From Chalciporus piperatus (taxonomy: Eukaryota > Basidiomycota > Agaricomycetes > Boletales > Boletaceae), in NCBI GenBank assembly GCA_038093975.1, contig JBBPTG010000049.1:62001-126000 (forward strand): DNA of 64,000 nucleotides, given 5' to 3'. Positions 1-10,743 of the stretch are shown piece by piece. How positions within the stretch are numbered: the stretch's first letter is position 1; each line of letters begins with the position of its first letter. The notes under the pieces are model-generated. The model saw nothing but the letters and a program-made list of their open reading frames with translations, was not told the origin of the DNA and did not search any database. Position numbers and translations under genes: made by a program.

Positions 1-2044
1 ACGATCGAGCGTTTTCCCTCGCAGAGTGCGTCATTGGTGGACGATGACGGTCTGTCGATACGAGTGACGGATGCGCCCTGGTGTGCGAGAATGAGGCCAG
101 CAAAAGGAGCAGGTGCCAACCCTGCAAACTGTCAACCGGTAGTCAATGGACCCGATCCATGCCTCCCGTTAAGCAAGTGAATATTCACCTCGATCACGTT
201 CAATCCACTGAGAGCCATGATCTTGCTGCCGAATAATGAATAGCGTGTAAGAGAAAGGTGGCAGGGGAGGCCAGTGTGGGCGTCGTGATTTTATGTAGTT
301 TCATGTCGTACTAAAAGGATAAGTTGAGGGTCGAATGACCACATGGACGATGCATTCCAGAGAAGGAACCCGCTATTGTTCAACTCGTGTAATTTTGCAA
401 GACAAACGCCACTTGGCGCTCTTCTAGACATGAAACTGACGCAGCTAATATTCGGACTCGGAGCAGCTACCACTTCTGGGATCAAGACAATAATCGTGAT
501 AGGTCCAGTAGTGACACCATCATTTTCAATCCAACTGCTCCGAAACTTACACCCTGGGCGTTGTACGTGCGCCGAATGACCGCACTACTTTTTGTTCTGA
601 CCTTACTTTGGGAAAAATGACATTCACGATGTTGCTTCAATGTTTCAAGGAACACCGTGTACACAACGTTTCAAAGATTGAAGACGAACGACTCATCAAT
701 TCGTTGGAGGATGGTTGACCTTCGTACGTCGACTCATTCAAACCCCATGGGTCACCATGTCACGGCATGTGCTCATCGTACGTACTTGACAAGATCTCAT
801 TGGTTCTCAACCATCATTCGACCCAAATTCGATTCAATAACCAAAAATGCAGCCGTCGCTCCGGATTAAGTTTTTCAACCTAGGCGGGGCCCCCGCGGGT
901 TTGACAAAGCTGGACAGCTTGACACTGACAGAGTGTGACAGTTGAGTGCCATCCGGATTTCGGAGCCGTGATGCGCATTGAATAATTTGGCTCACGCAAA
1001 GTCCAAGTCGCGCAGTCAGCAGTAGAGGCAGGTGAGCTAAAGATTTATCCTTGCAGGTCCTTGGGAAAATCGCACCTACAGGCCTACGCCAAAGCACCCC
1101 ACCTGATGTTCTAGGGCACGACGCGCTCCCCACCCATGACAGCTGAGTTTCAGGCAAAAGAAACATATATCAGCGCGTTTGTGCCTAAGATGTCTGGTAA
1201 TGTGGTTCGTTTGACACTTAGGAGGTACTAAGTCGAGTCCGGACCGGTAGTAATAGCTGACTGCGTGGCTCAATAGTGTGCTAATCTTATCAATGGACGG
1301 CGAGGAAGACCCTCTAGGACGTGAATGTGCATTGCGAGCACCCCCTTCTATATAAAATGCACTAGATCCCTCGTGAGTGGTTTTCGTTTTGGTATATTCC
1401 CCACGTAAGCGGGGGCTCTTCGGATATACAGTAACGCCATGCGCTCCCAGTGGGTCTCGTGTTGGATCTTTTCGCTGCCACCGCTTGCTATGACAATCCT
1501 TTAAGGTATTTCACCTCCTTTCCCTTACTGCCTCTACCTTTCTTCTCTAAGTACTCGCCGATGTTCTGCTTGAGCTGACCACTGTGTGGTAGTTGTATTC
1601 ATTTTCAGTGCCCATGATACACGTCCTTGAGCTTGTGAGTCTCAATTGGATTGGCTCATTTCGTGCTCTGATTGACATTGTGGCACATAGCTACAAGATC
1701 GTGCCTTGGTGTCAAACCAAAGCTGAACAACAGATGGCGGCCTGGTAACGGCTGGTAACCTATATGTCACGTAGATGGCCCTGTCATAGATCTGGAGCCG
1801 AGATTTCCAACTCTCCACTGTCTCCCCACTTCACCCTGTCAGAATTAGAACGGTCACGTGGAATATCCCTGTCGCGTGAGTGGTCGTGCCTCAGCTTCGC
1901 TCTCGTGCATGATGAATACTTGATGAGATCCTCTGAGATCCTTCGCAAGTCCGTCATAGAGCACTCGCTTCACGGCCCGAAGTTTCCTCAGGCTCGAGCC
2001 CTTAAAAGGTCATCCACGGTCGATGTTTTTGTCCTCAACCCACC
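1..2044. other. Gene-poor leader upstream of the GH79 gene
   Basis: No open reading frame here looks like a gene; all are short, overlap on both strands and lack family motifs. A TATA-like element (TATAAA, 1351-1356) lies in a T-rich stretch. It is about 690 bases from the GH79 ATG, so it could serve that gene only with a long or intron-containing leader. Confidence 0.5.
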
Positions 2045-4253
2045 ATGAGGTATTCAACCGTCCTTTCACTCAAGCTTGCTGCGCTTGCGGCGGCCCAGCA
2101 TACGTTCACTGCCCGTGACACGGGTGTGGGCTTAACTTCGCTCAAGCTCGAGGGACCAGCCTCCATCCCAACTGAATGGACCACTCCTCCCATGAACCGC
2201 GCTCTCGCCAGTTTCAGCATTGAAACTGCTTTCTTCGAGGAGTATTTGGGCAATACTTCGTACCCCAACAAGTTGTCCATCGACCTTTTCCAGAACCTCA
2301 AAGACAGAGCAGGTGTTCCGTCTGAGGTCCGCATCGGTGGAATCACGGCCGACTCGACCTACTGGGACCCTAACCAAAATACCGCGTTGTACAACTTCAT
2401 CAGCTCAACGGGTGCCCTTACCAACACGACGCTTGGCCCAGAGTTCTGGAACTCAGTCAAACTCCTTCCAAAGGAAACCCAAGTTACTATGACTCTTGTA
2501 AGTTCGATTAAGGCATTGCTGTCGGGAGATTCTGAAATTGCGACTCGACAGGATCTCTTGAACCTGAACTACACAGGTGCACTCAGCATGGCGAAGGCTG
2601 CTTGGGCTGGCCTCGGACCTGAAATGATATCTCGCTTCGAAAGTTAGTCTTCCTGTTCTATCCAATTATTGTACTTATTCGGGTTTTCTTAAAGTCGGGA
2701 ACGAACCTGACCAATACCGTCTCCACCTTAACGCGCAAAACTACACCTCGAATTGGGAGGTAGGTTTTGGTACCGCACTAGGTGAATTCCGTAACTAAGT
2801 GCCCATCCCTCCAAAGCCGTGGACGGTCAACATCTCGAAGGCATTGGGTCTCAACACCCCTAAATTCCAAGTCGGAGCGACTGTCATCGACCCACTCTGG
2901 CCCTACAACACCACTCAGGCCAACGCTCAATTCGACTGTGTCAGTGCACTCGCCGCTGGTGCCAACAATGGCTCCACTGTGACGTCGTGCAGCGAGCATA
3001 CTTACCAATACAGCGTCAGTGTTTGCATTCCATATATGTGCTGCGAGTTGACCGTCCTTTAGGTGTGTGATCCTACCAGAGCGGCTATTGCTACATTGCC
3101 AAACCTGGTTTGTCTTTTTATACTGTGGTTCCCAGTGCGTTATTGACGAATATTCGTGCAGGTCAACCACACTCGTCTCGCTGAGTCAGTAGTGTGCTTT
3201 GGAATTTCCGTCCTTTCCCTCATAAAAGTTCCCCGTCAGGTACCTGGATTTGTGGCAACCTCGCATTGAGGCAGTCAGATCCCAGCTGGGCCCTGATAGC
3301 TTCACGATCGGTAAGCTCCTTCAATTGGACAGAATTTCAATACTTATTGTTCGTTCAGGCGAGTTCAACTCGGTATCATGCTCAGGCAGAAACAACGTCA
3401 GCAACACCTTCGGACAGGCAATGTGGCTGGTATGTCCCTACTTTTATCATACGTGAATTTCGTGATTGACCGAGAGTTCTAGCTTGACACCACATTGTAC
3501 GCAGCATCCATCAACGTTTCACGGTAAGTGCCTTCGTTTTCCTTGGTAGTACGCCCTGGAACACGGTCTGACCATTGAATAGGATCTACGTTCACCAAGG
3601 TGGACCCCTGGCGCTCCAGAGCTCGACCCAGCTGAACCACGGTGGTCTTTCTTTCTACAACCTCTGGTTCGTAGTCAAAACTGTTGCCATTCTTGTGCAT
3701 ACTAAATCCACTGTGCAGGTACCCCGTTGACAACCAGAACGGGCCCATTCAAGTATTCCCATCGTACTCGGCATTCTTGTTCATCACCGAGCTCGTCGGT
3801 GGAACAAAGGACCTTCGCACTGCCAACATCTACCCAGGAAGACAAGCCAACGGTTCTACCATCACGACCGCCGAAGGAGATGCTTCTGCAGGCCAACTCT
3901 CAATCTACGGTTACTGGGACAGCCCACACGCCAAGTACCCCACCAAGCTTGCCATCCTCAACCTCGAGATCTACAACTCGACCGCCACGTATGCTCGCCC
4001 CAACGTCACCGTCGACATTTCCGCGTACTTGCCCAAGGAGGTTACCATCAAGGCAAGGACGATGATCGCACCCGGTGCAGAAATCAAGTTTTCCAACTTG
4101 ACGACTTGGGCTGGACAAACCTTTGCCAATGGTCTTGCAGAGGGTAAACTGGTCGAGGAAACCATTAACGGTGGAATGATCGATGTTGCAGCGTCTTCAG
4201 CCGTCCTGCTTACCTTGGAGCCAGGCCACAGGGGGGGCAAGGGGAACAACTGA
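2045..4253 (+). CDS. Secreted glycoside hydrolase family 79-like protein (beta-glucuronidase/heparanase type)
   Basis: The start ATG sits in a good context (CCACC-ATG) and begins a short hydrophobic signal peptide ending near AAQH. The first exon runs to 2497 and carries the RIGGITADSTYW segment typical of the GH79 N-terminal barrel. After splicing, exon 3 (from 2695) supplies GNEPDQY, where the Glu is the expected acid/base. A later exon gives GEFNSVSC, the expected nucleophile region. The last exon (from about 3720) encodes a beta-rich C-terminal domain of the GH79C kind, ending before the TGA at 4253. Several introns of about 50-60 nt interrupt the gene, so the middle exon borders are approximate. 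Many NxS/T sequons fit secretion. In the family, such enzymes release glucuronic acid or related sugars from wall and proteoglycan polysaccharides; the actual substrate cannot be read from the sequence. Confidence 0.8.
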
Positions 4254-4812
4254 TCATCGGATATCATTAAGAACTTATTTTTCGTGCATCTATACCTGTA
4301 CTTGAAAACAAAATCGCATTTCCTCTCTACTATTTTGCGGCAGGAATGCATCCGACATGAGTCTGATACCGATACTGAAAACCACTGCGCCCGCGATTTT
4401 CCATGTTCTACTTACTGCAGTCTTCGATGACTCCGAGATGCGAGTGCTCATGCAAGGAACACGTGGGCTTGGTTCCGAGGCAAGGTTGGTGGAATTGAGA
4501 TAGGGAGTCGGACATCCTGCGCACGATGGTCCCACCACGAACGATTCGGACCGGCCAGGTCGGACCGAGCACCGTATCAGCGACATCTAGCTACGCGCAT
4601 CTCTCCACGAGGGCTGTTGTCGCAGTCCCATGGCAAAGAGAGCCCAAGAACGTCGAGAGCTTGAATCCCTTGAGTAGTCGCTTGAAGTGGGAACGCAGCA
4701 GAGCTGCACGACTGCCGAGACGCACCTCGAGGCACTCAGTGAGCTTTGGTTAACCAATGTGCGTACAGTGTACTGGTAAAATCTTCTGGCAATACTTATA
4801 CATCTGAGAAAA
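4254..4812. other. Intergenic gap between converging genes
   Basis: This is 3' flank for both the GH79 gene (plus strand) and the first ART-like gene (minus strand). I see no coding sequence and no clear repeat in it. Confidence 0.5.
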
Positions 4813-6750
4813 TCAAAATCCATACGGCGTCATACGTCGTATGCATTTAGGCCGCGGTCTGATCCATTCATCTGATACAGGCCACATATCATTCCACCCC
4901 TCCGAGTCGGCGGAATATGGTGGCAGAAGCATGGTGTTGGAGTCTTTGCGGTTCATGATCTCGGAGCTGTCTCGCCTTGGAAACGCAGTGGGCCACGTAG
5001 GTAGGTAGCATAACTCCTGCGATGTGTGCAGTTCGTGAGTCATCTCGGGAAAAAAAAATCAAGAGATGAACAATTTCCCATACCTCTGGACCGCATGGAG
5101 GCTTGCATTTCACCCATACACTCCAATCAAGCCAACTCATTAGACGGGCCAATTCTGCGACCCAAATAAGTCGGAGTTGGGACAATTCATCAATGTCGAG
5201 GAGCTCCTTGGTGCTCAGATATGGGTCGAGGCCAGCATAAACACCTGCAGCCCACATCTTCGTGACTACGCGGCAAATCTCTCGAGTGGTTCCTCGGACA
5301 GACCGAAGAAGCAAACGCTCTGAGGGTGTCATGGCAGGCACCTCCGAGTCCATGGAAGATGTGTGCGTCGTGGCACACAGCTTGAAGATCGGAATAGCCC
5401 AATCTAGGTCGGTCTTGTTAGATGGGTCAGCGCCGGGTGCTGCGGAAAATAGCGCATAGGGTGTGATCATGACCCTGAGCTGAGTTTGAGCTTTCAACGC
5501 GAGATCGATAATCTCGTTTGGATCAGTCGCTGTCAAGTTCAGAAGGTACTGCATGATCTCAAGGCGTCCAGCATAGCGGTCAGTTACGACCTGAAGGAGA
5601 GTCGCCCAATCGATTCCACTTGATTGACCATCGGATCTGGCCACGGCTTCGGTCAACCTTGACTTTGCGGCGGATAGATCCACGGTAGAAATGTTCTGTA
5701 CCCGATGGTCCCACCTCTCTTGACCGGCTCGAATGCCAACCAGCGAAGGAACGAGTTGCGTATCATAGAACGATACGAGTCCAGCGAGATCTAATTGGAC
5801 GCGCATCTCGCCAGGAAAGCGATTATGCCAAGAACCGGCGTTCACGACTTCGAACTCGAATATGATTCCTTCTGATGTGATTTGAATAATTGAACAGGTG
5901 ATTCAATGGATGGCCGACTCACCGTTCGACGGTTGATGAGTGACCGTCGATACTAGATTCAAGAAAGAAACCACCTCAAGACCGGACGTGAAATCACAAA
6001 GCGCAATCTCGCTAAACTAGCGTTAGGTAAATGATGTCATGCACAGGACGATTGCTCACAAATCCATCTCCATCCTGTGGCACGGTCAAAGGAGGAAAAC
6101 GGAGAGGCGATGAAACTTACCTCACGAAGCCGTCTACTCCGTAGTCCTTTCCCCATTTACAGAGGTCCTCAATCCTTTGACTATCTTTATAAATCATTTC
6201 GGAACTTGATCTACCCCAAATAATGAGGTCCTGCGTGTCGAGTGTTCCATATGGAAGCTTTGCAGCACTGTTACCATCGAAGTAGATGACTTTGAGAGGT
6301 CGAGTGGTCGCGAGTGTCAATTGCCAACATCCTTTCCCCAGTTTGGCATCATCCTTGCAGAAGAAGAATGAGTGTTCAGGATCAGTGGCGACCCACTCGG
6401 GACGTCGCGGAAATTCGTGGCGAGGTGTTGCATGATAGAGTAGTGTTCCTTTCGGGATGGTTCCTGGTACAATGGTATGACCTGCCAGAAAATGCAAGTC
6501 TAGTAAGGACGTCCGTCGTCGGCCTTTGACATGACCCACCGTTTCTCATGCGAGTGTTTGGCCAATGTTGAAGCAACGAGTGCACCGTTTCGAATACAAG
6601 ATGTTCGGTAGCATTGAGTTGGGGAGCCTGATCGAAGCTCCAGCCCATAAAATCTGAACCATCACCCCAGTTGGAGGCGGTGGCTGCGATGGCAGTGGCT
6701 ATTAGTGTCATCACTGGCACAAGAAGACACCAGGCGTCCGCTGGTAACAT
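4813..6750 (-). CDS. Secreted ART-like family protein, paralogue A
   Basis: Exons (minus strand): 6750-6540, 6481-6121, 6074-6060, 6011-5923, 5871-5084, 5016-4813; they join in phase to 555 codons. The ATG at 6750 is preferred over one at 6783 because paralogues B and C start at the matching place; a hydrophobic signal peptide follows. Residues about 70-230 hold the conserved N-terminal domain: GTLLYHAT, then PEWVATDPEHS, a Cys in GKGCWQLTL, DGFVR, and LCDFTSGLEVVSF. This H ... WVAT..(E)H ... E pattern resembles the strand motifs of ADP-ribosyltransferases (inference). A helical domain follows from AGSWHNRFPGE to CGPE. The final exon encodes ELCYLPTW ... PKCIRRMTPYGF. Repeated Cys and an NATE sequon fit a secreted or luminal protein. 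I recall similar uncharacterised proteins from other agaricomycetes but cannot confirm that here. Confidence 0.8.
6060..6074 (-). other. 15-nt micro-exon of paralogue A
   Basis: The exon is GATGGAGATGGATTT, flanked by ...CACAG and GTGAGC. It adds the MEMD piece between DGFVR and FEIALCDF. The same-sized exon at the same codon position exists in paralogues B (8390-8404) and C (12022-12036). Confidence 0.8.
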
Positions 6751-6783
6751 CGGGAAACGCAGCACAAAGCGTATTCGGTTCAA

Positions 6784-7224
6784 ATTCTCAACCCGTTTTT
6801 CATGCTGCGGGTCAGAACCGAGCCTGACGTACTATGCCCAAGATAGCCAAGTTGACTGTAATATCGGTTCACTGAGATAGTAGTGTTATCCGAAAGTTGC
6901 TCTGTATGAAACCTTACCTTGCGATCCCCATGAATCTATGAGGACGTTAACGCTATGGAACCAGACGGAAACAATTGTTAATAAGAGGGTTGTAAGAGGG
7001 AGAAAACGAGTTGTTATGCACGTACAAAAGCCTGGGGTTTAGTACCAGATATGATCCGATGGTGGGAAGATCATTGTGATGGTGGACAAAGTAAAGAGTC
7101 AAGACAGACTCGGAGTAAATCTGTGAACAAGATAGTAGTATGTATATACATATTTGCAAGACACGAGATACGCGACTCCAGCTCACATGCTCGGCGCGTG
7201 CTGTGTGGGTTGGACTTGAGGTAA
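6784..7224. other. Intergenic between paralogues A and B
   Basis: This is the presumed promoter of paralogue A and 3' flank of paralogue B. It is AT-rich with no coding signal; the small reading frames are shadows. Confidence 0.5.
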
Positions 7225-9136
7225 TCAAAACCCATACGGTACGAGACGTCTAATACATTTAGGCTGAGGCCTGATCCACTCATCTGTTACAGGCCCCAAA
7301 TCGTCCCATTCCTCCCTTGGAAACCCAACTGGAAAGGTCGGCAAGTAGCACATCTCCTAACAGGAGGATGCGTGTGAGCGATCGTGGCAAGAATGGAGAA
7401 CTGTACGACCGCGGAGACGTACCTCTGGACCACACGCAGGCCTACACTTCACCCATACACTCCAATCAAGCCAGCTCATCAGACGGCTCAACTCTCCCGC
7501 CCAAGCATCCCGAAGCTGTGTCACCTCGTCAACGTCCGGGAACTCCTTGGTGTTCAGGTATGGGTCGAGGCCAGCGTAGACTCCAGCAACCCACATCTTC
7601 GTGACTACTCTGCAGATCTCTCGACTGGTTCCCCGGACAGACCTAAGGAGCAAACGCTCCGAGGGTGTCATAGAAGGCACCTCCGAGTCCATGAAAGACG
7701 TGTGTGTCGTTGAACACAGCTTGAAGATGGGAGTGGCCCAGTCCATGTCAGTCTTGTTAGACGAGTCAGCGGGTGCGGCAGACAGGAGTGCATAGGGCGT
7801 GATCATAACTCTAAGTTGAGTTTGGGTCTTCGAGGCAAGATCGAGGATTTCATTCGAATCGGCAGCGGCCAAGCTCGAAAGATATTGAATGAGCTCGAGG
7901 CGTCCAGCGTAACGGTCGACTATAACATCGATAAGCGTGGCCCAATCGATTCCGCTAGACAGACCCGGTGGTCTAACCAAGGCTTCCTCTAACCTTGACT
8001 TCACGATAGATAAATCGTCACTGGATATGTCTCGTGCCCGATGGTCCCACCTCTCTTGGTCTGCTCGGATGGGGACGAGTGAAGGAGCCAGTTCAGTATC
8101 ATAGAAGGAAATAAGCCCAGCAAGATCTAGCTGGATACGTGTATCTCCAGGGAAGTGGTTGTGCCAAGAACCAGAGTTCATAACTTCGAACAGGGTTACT
8201 GTTCTTCTTGATCAGGCGAAGTAAGAATTCAGTAAGCGAAACACTCACCCAGCCTCAGGGGCTGATCCTCAGTTCGGTGGAGGTTCAGGAAAGAAACCAC
8301 CTCAACACCGGACGCAAAATCACAAAGAACAACTTCACTAAAAGTCAGTAGGTAAGCCTTGCGATGGCGTTCAAAGGGTGGCTTCTCACAAATCCATTTC
8401 CATCCTTTGCCGTGGTCAGAGTCAGAAAGCATGAGGGTGGACGTTTGAACATTGGTAAGTTACCTTACGAAGCCATCCACCATATAGTCTTTCCCCCATC
8501 TACAGAGTTTCTCAAACCTTCGAAGGTCCCTTTCCCACCACCCAGAACCTGATACACCCGATGCAATGAGGTCTTGGGTATCAAGGGTACCGAGAAGATG
8601 CTTTGCGGCACTGTTGCCATCGAAGTAAACTACTTTGAGGGGTCGAGTCGTCGCGAGTGTTAGCTGCCAACATCCTTTACCCAGTTTGAGTTCGTCCCGA
8701 CAGAAGATAAACGAATGCTCGGGGTCGGTAGCAACCCATTCGAAACTTGGTGGAATCTGCGGGTGCTGGGTCCCGTGATAGAGAAGTGTTCCCTTTGGTA
8801 TAGTCCCTGGTGCGATATTATGACCTACAGCCACGGGACTATGTCAATAGATACCCAACGCAACAACCTTCATCACTTACCATTTCTCATGCGAGTGTTT
8901 GGCCAGTGTTGAAGCAATGAATGCACTGTCTCGAATACCAGCTGTTCGGTAGCATTGGGGTGGGGAACTTTATCAAAGATCCATTCCATATGATCGCCGC
9001 TGAGAAACCCTTGCTGCCACTCATCTTGTGAATGATGGCTAGACCCCAGGGGCTCTTGGTTGGCAGCCCTTGCCAGAGCATTCGCTAGGAGAGTCGCTAC
9101 AAGAAACCGCACAGCGGCTTGCAGCATGGGAGGCAA
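7225..9136 (-). CDS. Secreted ART-like family protein, paralogue B
   Basis: Exons: 9136-8881, 8824-8464, 8404-8390, 8337-8249, 8198-7423, 7356-7225; they join in phase to 542 codons. Exon 2 (361 nt), the micro-exon (15 nt) and exon 4 (89 nt) match paralogue A in length exactly. The N-terminus is a signal peptide (about MPPMLQAAVRFLVATLLANA). The ART-like motifs are the cleanest of the three: GTLLYHGTQ, FEWVATDPEHSF, GKGCWQLTL, VDGFVR and SGVEVVSF. The helical domain begins at NSGSWHNHFPGD and runs to CGPE. The last exon encodes EMCYLPTF ... PKCIRRLVPYGF. The gene is tandem and co-oriented with A and C; each has its own intergenic space, so they are separate transcription units. Function unknown; a secreted NAD-dependent ADP-ribosyltransferase is a hypothesis only. 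Confidence 0.8.
8390..8404 (-). other. 15-nt micro-exon of paralogue B
   Basis: The exon is GATGGAAATGGATTT between ...CAAAG and GTGAGA. It is required to keep frame between the 361-nt and 89-nt exons. Confidence 0.75.
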
Positions 9137-9709
9137 GGAACACGAGGAAGACGGTCGTCAGGCGTCAGAATAACGGTGCTGTTAGTCCTGCTATATGCTG
9201 ATACGGCGGCTAGACCACGGCAGGTTCCGAGTCTTCTTAATCGCTTTCACGGCGTCTTTGAAACCATGTCTGTGCAGTTGTCGGCACTACCGGTATCGTG
9301 TAGGAGGAAACGAGGAGTGACGCCTTCGTCTAAGTGGACCTTTGACTCGTACTCAAGTTGAAGTAGAGTAGTAGGGAAGTTGTGCCAGGGTAGTTCCTTC
9401 CGACTAATAAACTATCGATTGTTTTCACACATGTCGTGGTGCGCGGGATCCTCGCAAACGCGCGATAAGCTCGTCGCGAGTACCAGTGCCGTCCTCGGGA
9501 ATGTCGAGGTTACTATCATGGGGGGCGTAATGACAAGTGGGTATTGCAATGACAAACTCACTGATCCACAATTTCTACCTCACAAGTACTTCAAATGATT
9601 AGATTGTGTGATGTATAGACTGTAGTAGTGTTGCGAGTACACCCTTAGCAATACTAATGCAATACTAAGTCAGTCACACAAAGTGACTGAACGAATGCGG
9701 GGGTACCAG

Positions 9710-9790
9710 GACCCCAGGACTCAGCACCGAAATCTATTTTTCTTACCAAAAGTGGACCTGACCCTGGAGGCCAACGGTACGCCGCGGCCC
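9710..9790. repeat. Diverged repeat, copy 1
   Basis: By eye this shares an ordered set of short blocks with 10200-10270: ACCCCAGG, a T-rich and CCAAAA block, then TGACCCT and GGCCAACGGTA. The blocks keep the same order and spacing, which suggests an old tandem or transposon-derived duplication. Confidence 0.4.
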
Positions 9791-10199
9791 AGCACAAACT
9801 CGCGTTGGAGACTAGATAAGACAAGCGCGACGCTAAGGGAAAGGGAGAAACATGCGAGAAACGGTAAATATACGATGACAAAGCAGGACGCCGGACCACA
9901 CATATGCACGGACTCAGGGGTTTGCTAATCGCTCAAAAAAAAAAAAACATAACATCTCAAGTTTGCGCGCGCGGCAAAATTTCCCTCAAAAAAATCGTCA
10001 GAATATTTGGACATCTGGTTGAGACCTTTGGCTACATTTTCGCCTAACTCTTATGGTTGTTTCGTTTCACAGGCCAGAAGTGCAAATCCGAAGAGCCTCG
10101 TATACTACAGTCGATAAATATAAATAAGTATATTATTTATTATATTATGCCTCAAACGGTCACATCTCACTCATTGCCGAACCCTGCCGCCGAAGAGAG

Positions 10200-10270
10200 G
10201 ACCCCAGGCGTCCGAATTTCGGATTGCTCGACCAAAATTGAAGCTGACCCTACTGGCCAACGGTAGCGGC
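10200..10270. repeat. Diverged repeat, copy 2
   Basis: Partner of 9710-9790. It carries ACCCCAGGCGTCC, CCAAAATTGA and CTGACCCTACTGGCCAACGG in the same order. Too short and eroded to classify. Confidence 0.4.
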
Positions 10271-10743
10271 GTGAGTACAATCATCAATGATACCGGTCGC
10301 GTAATTGCCAGGCCTGGGACCTTGTCATTCAAGACCACACTTGGCCCTAGTGAAGTGTGAACGACTGTCTTCATCCGACTCTTGAGTGTGCCTAGGGGAG
10401 ACTAACACTTGGCCGAGGTCTTGATTCTTGAACAACGAGAAAAAGAGATAGTCACTAAACGTTACAAAACTTTCAAGTTCCTGATAAATTTTGGGTGCGG
10501 TCTGATCCGAGGCCCATAGGGTTCCGGGAAGCACATTTCCTGGGGGGACCGCTTCAAGTAGTAGTATTACGAACCCTGTCACAAAAAAATACGTCCGTCT
10601 TGATGCATGATGCATGATGAATAACATGGGTCGTCTCAAATGGGATGAGATGGTGCAAGAGATTCAGAAGAACTTGGGTTACACATCCTCAGGCATTCAA
10701 GCGATAGGCATCTACATACCAGGGACATACTCGTACGTCCGCG

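Larger units (their letters stand above)
9137..10743. other. 1.6 kb non-coding interval between paralogues B and C
   Basis: No credible gene. It contains an A-rich tract near 9936-9948, AT-rich sequence near 10110-10150, a pair of diverged repeats (about 9710-9790 and 10200-10270), and a short GATGCAT-type heptad run near 10604-10620. It may also hold the promoter of paralogue B. Confidence 0.5.

Noticed and set aside
1764..2048. 94-codon frame just upstream of the GH79 gene
   Set aside because: No motif, overlaps the GH79 start, and composition is like non-coding leader.
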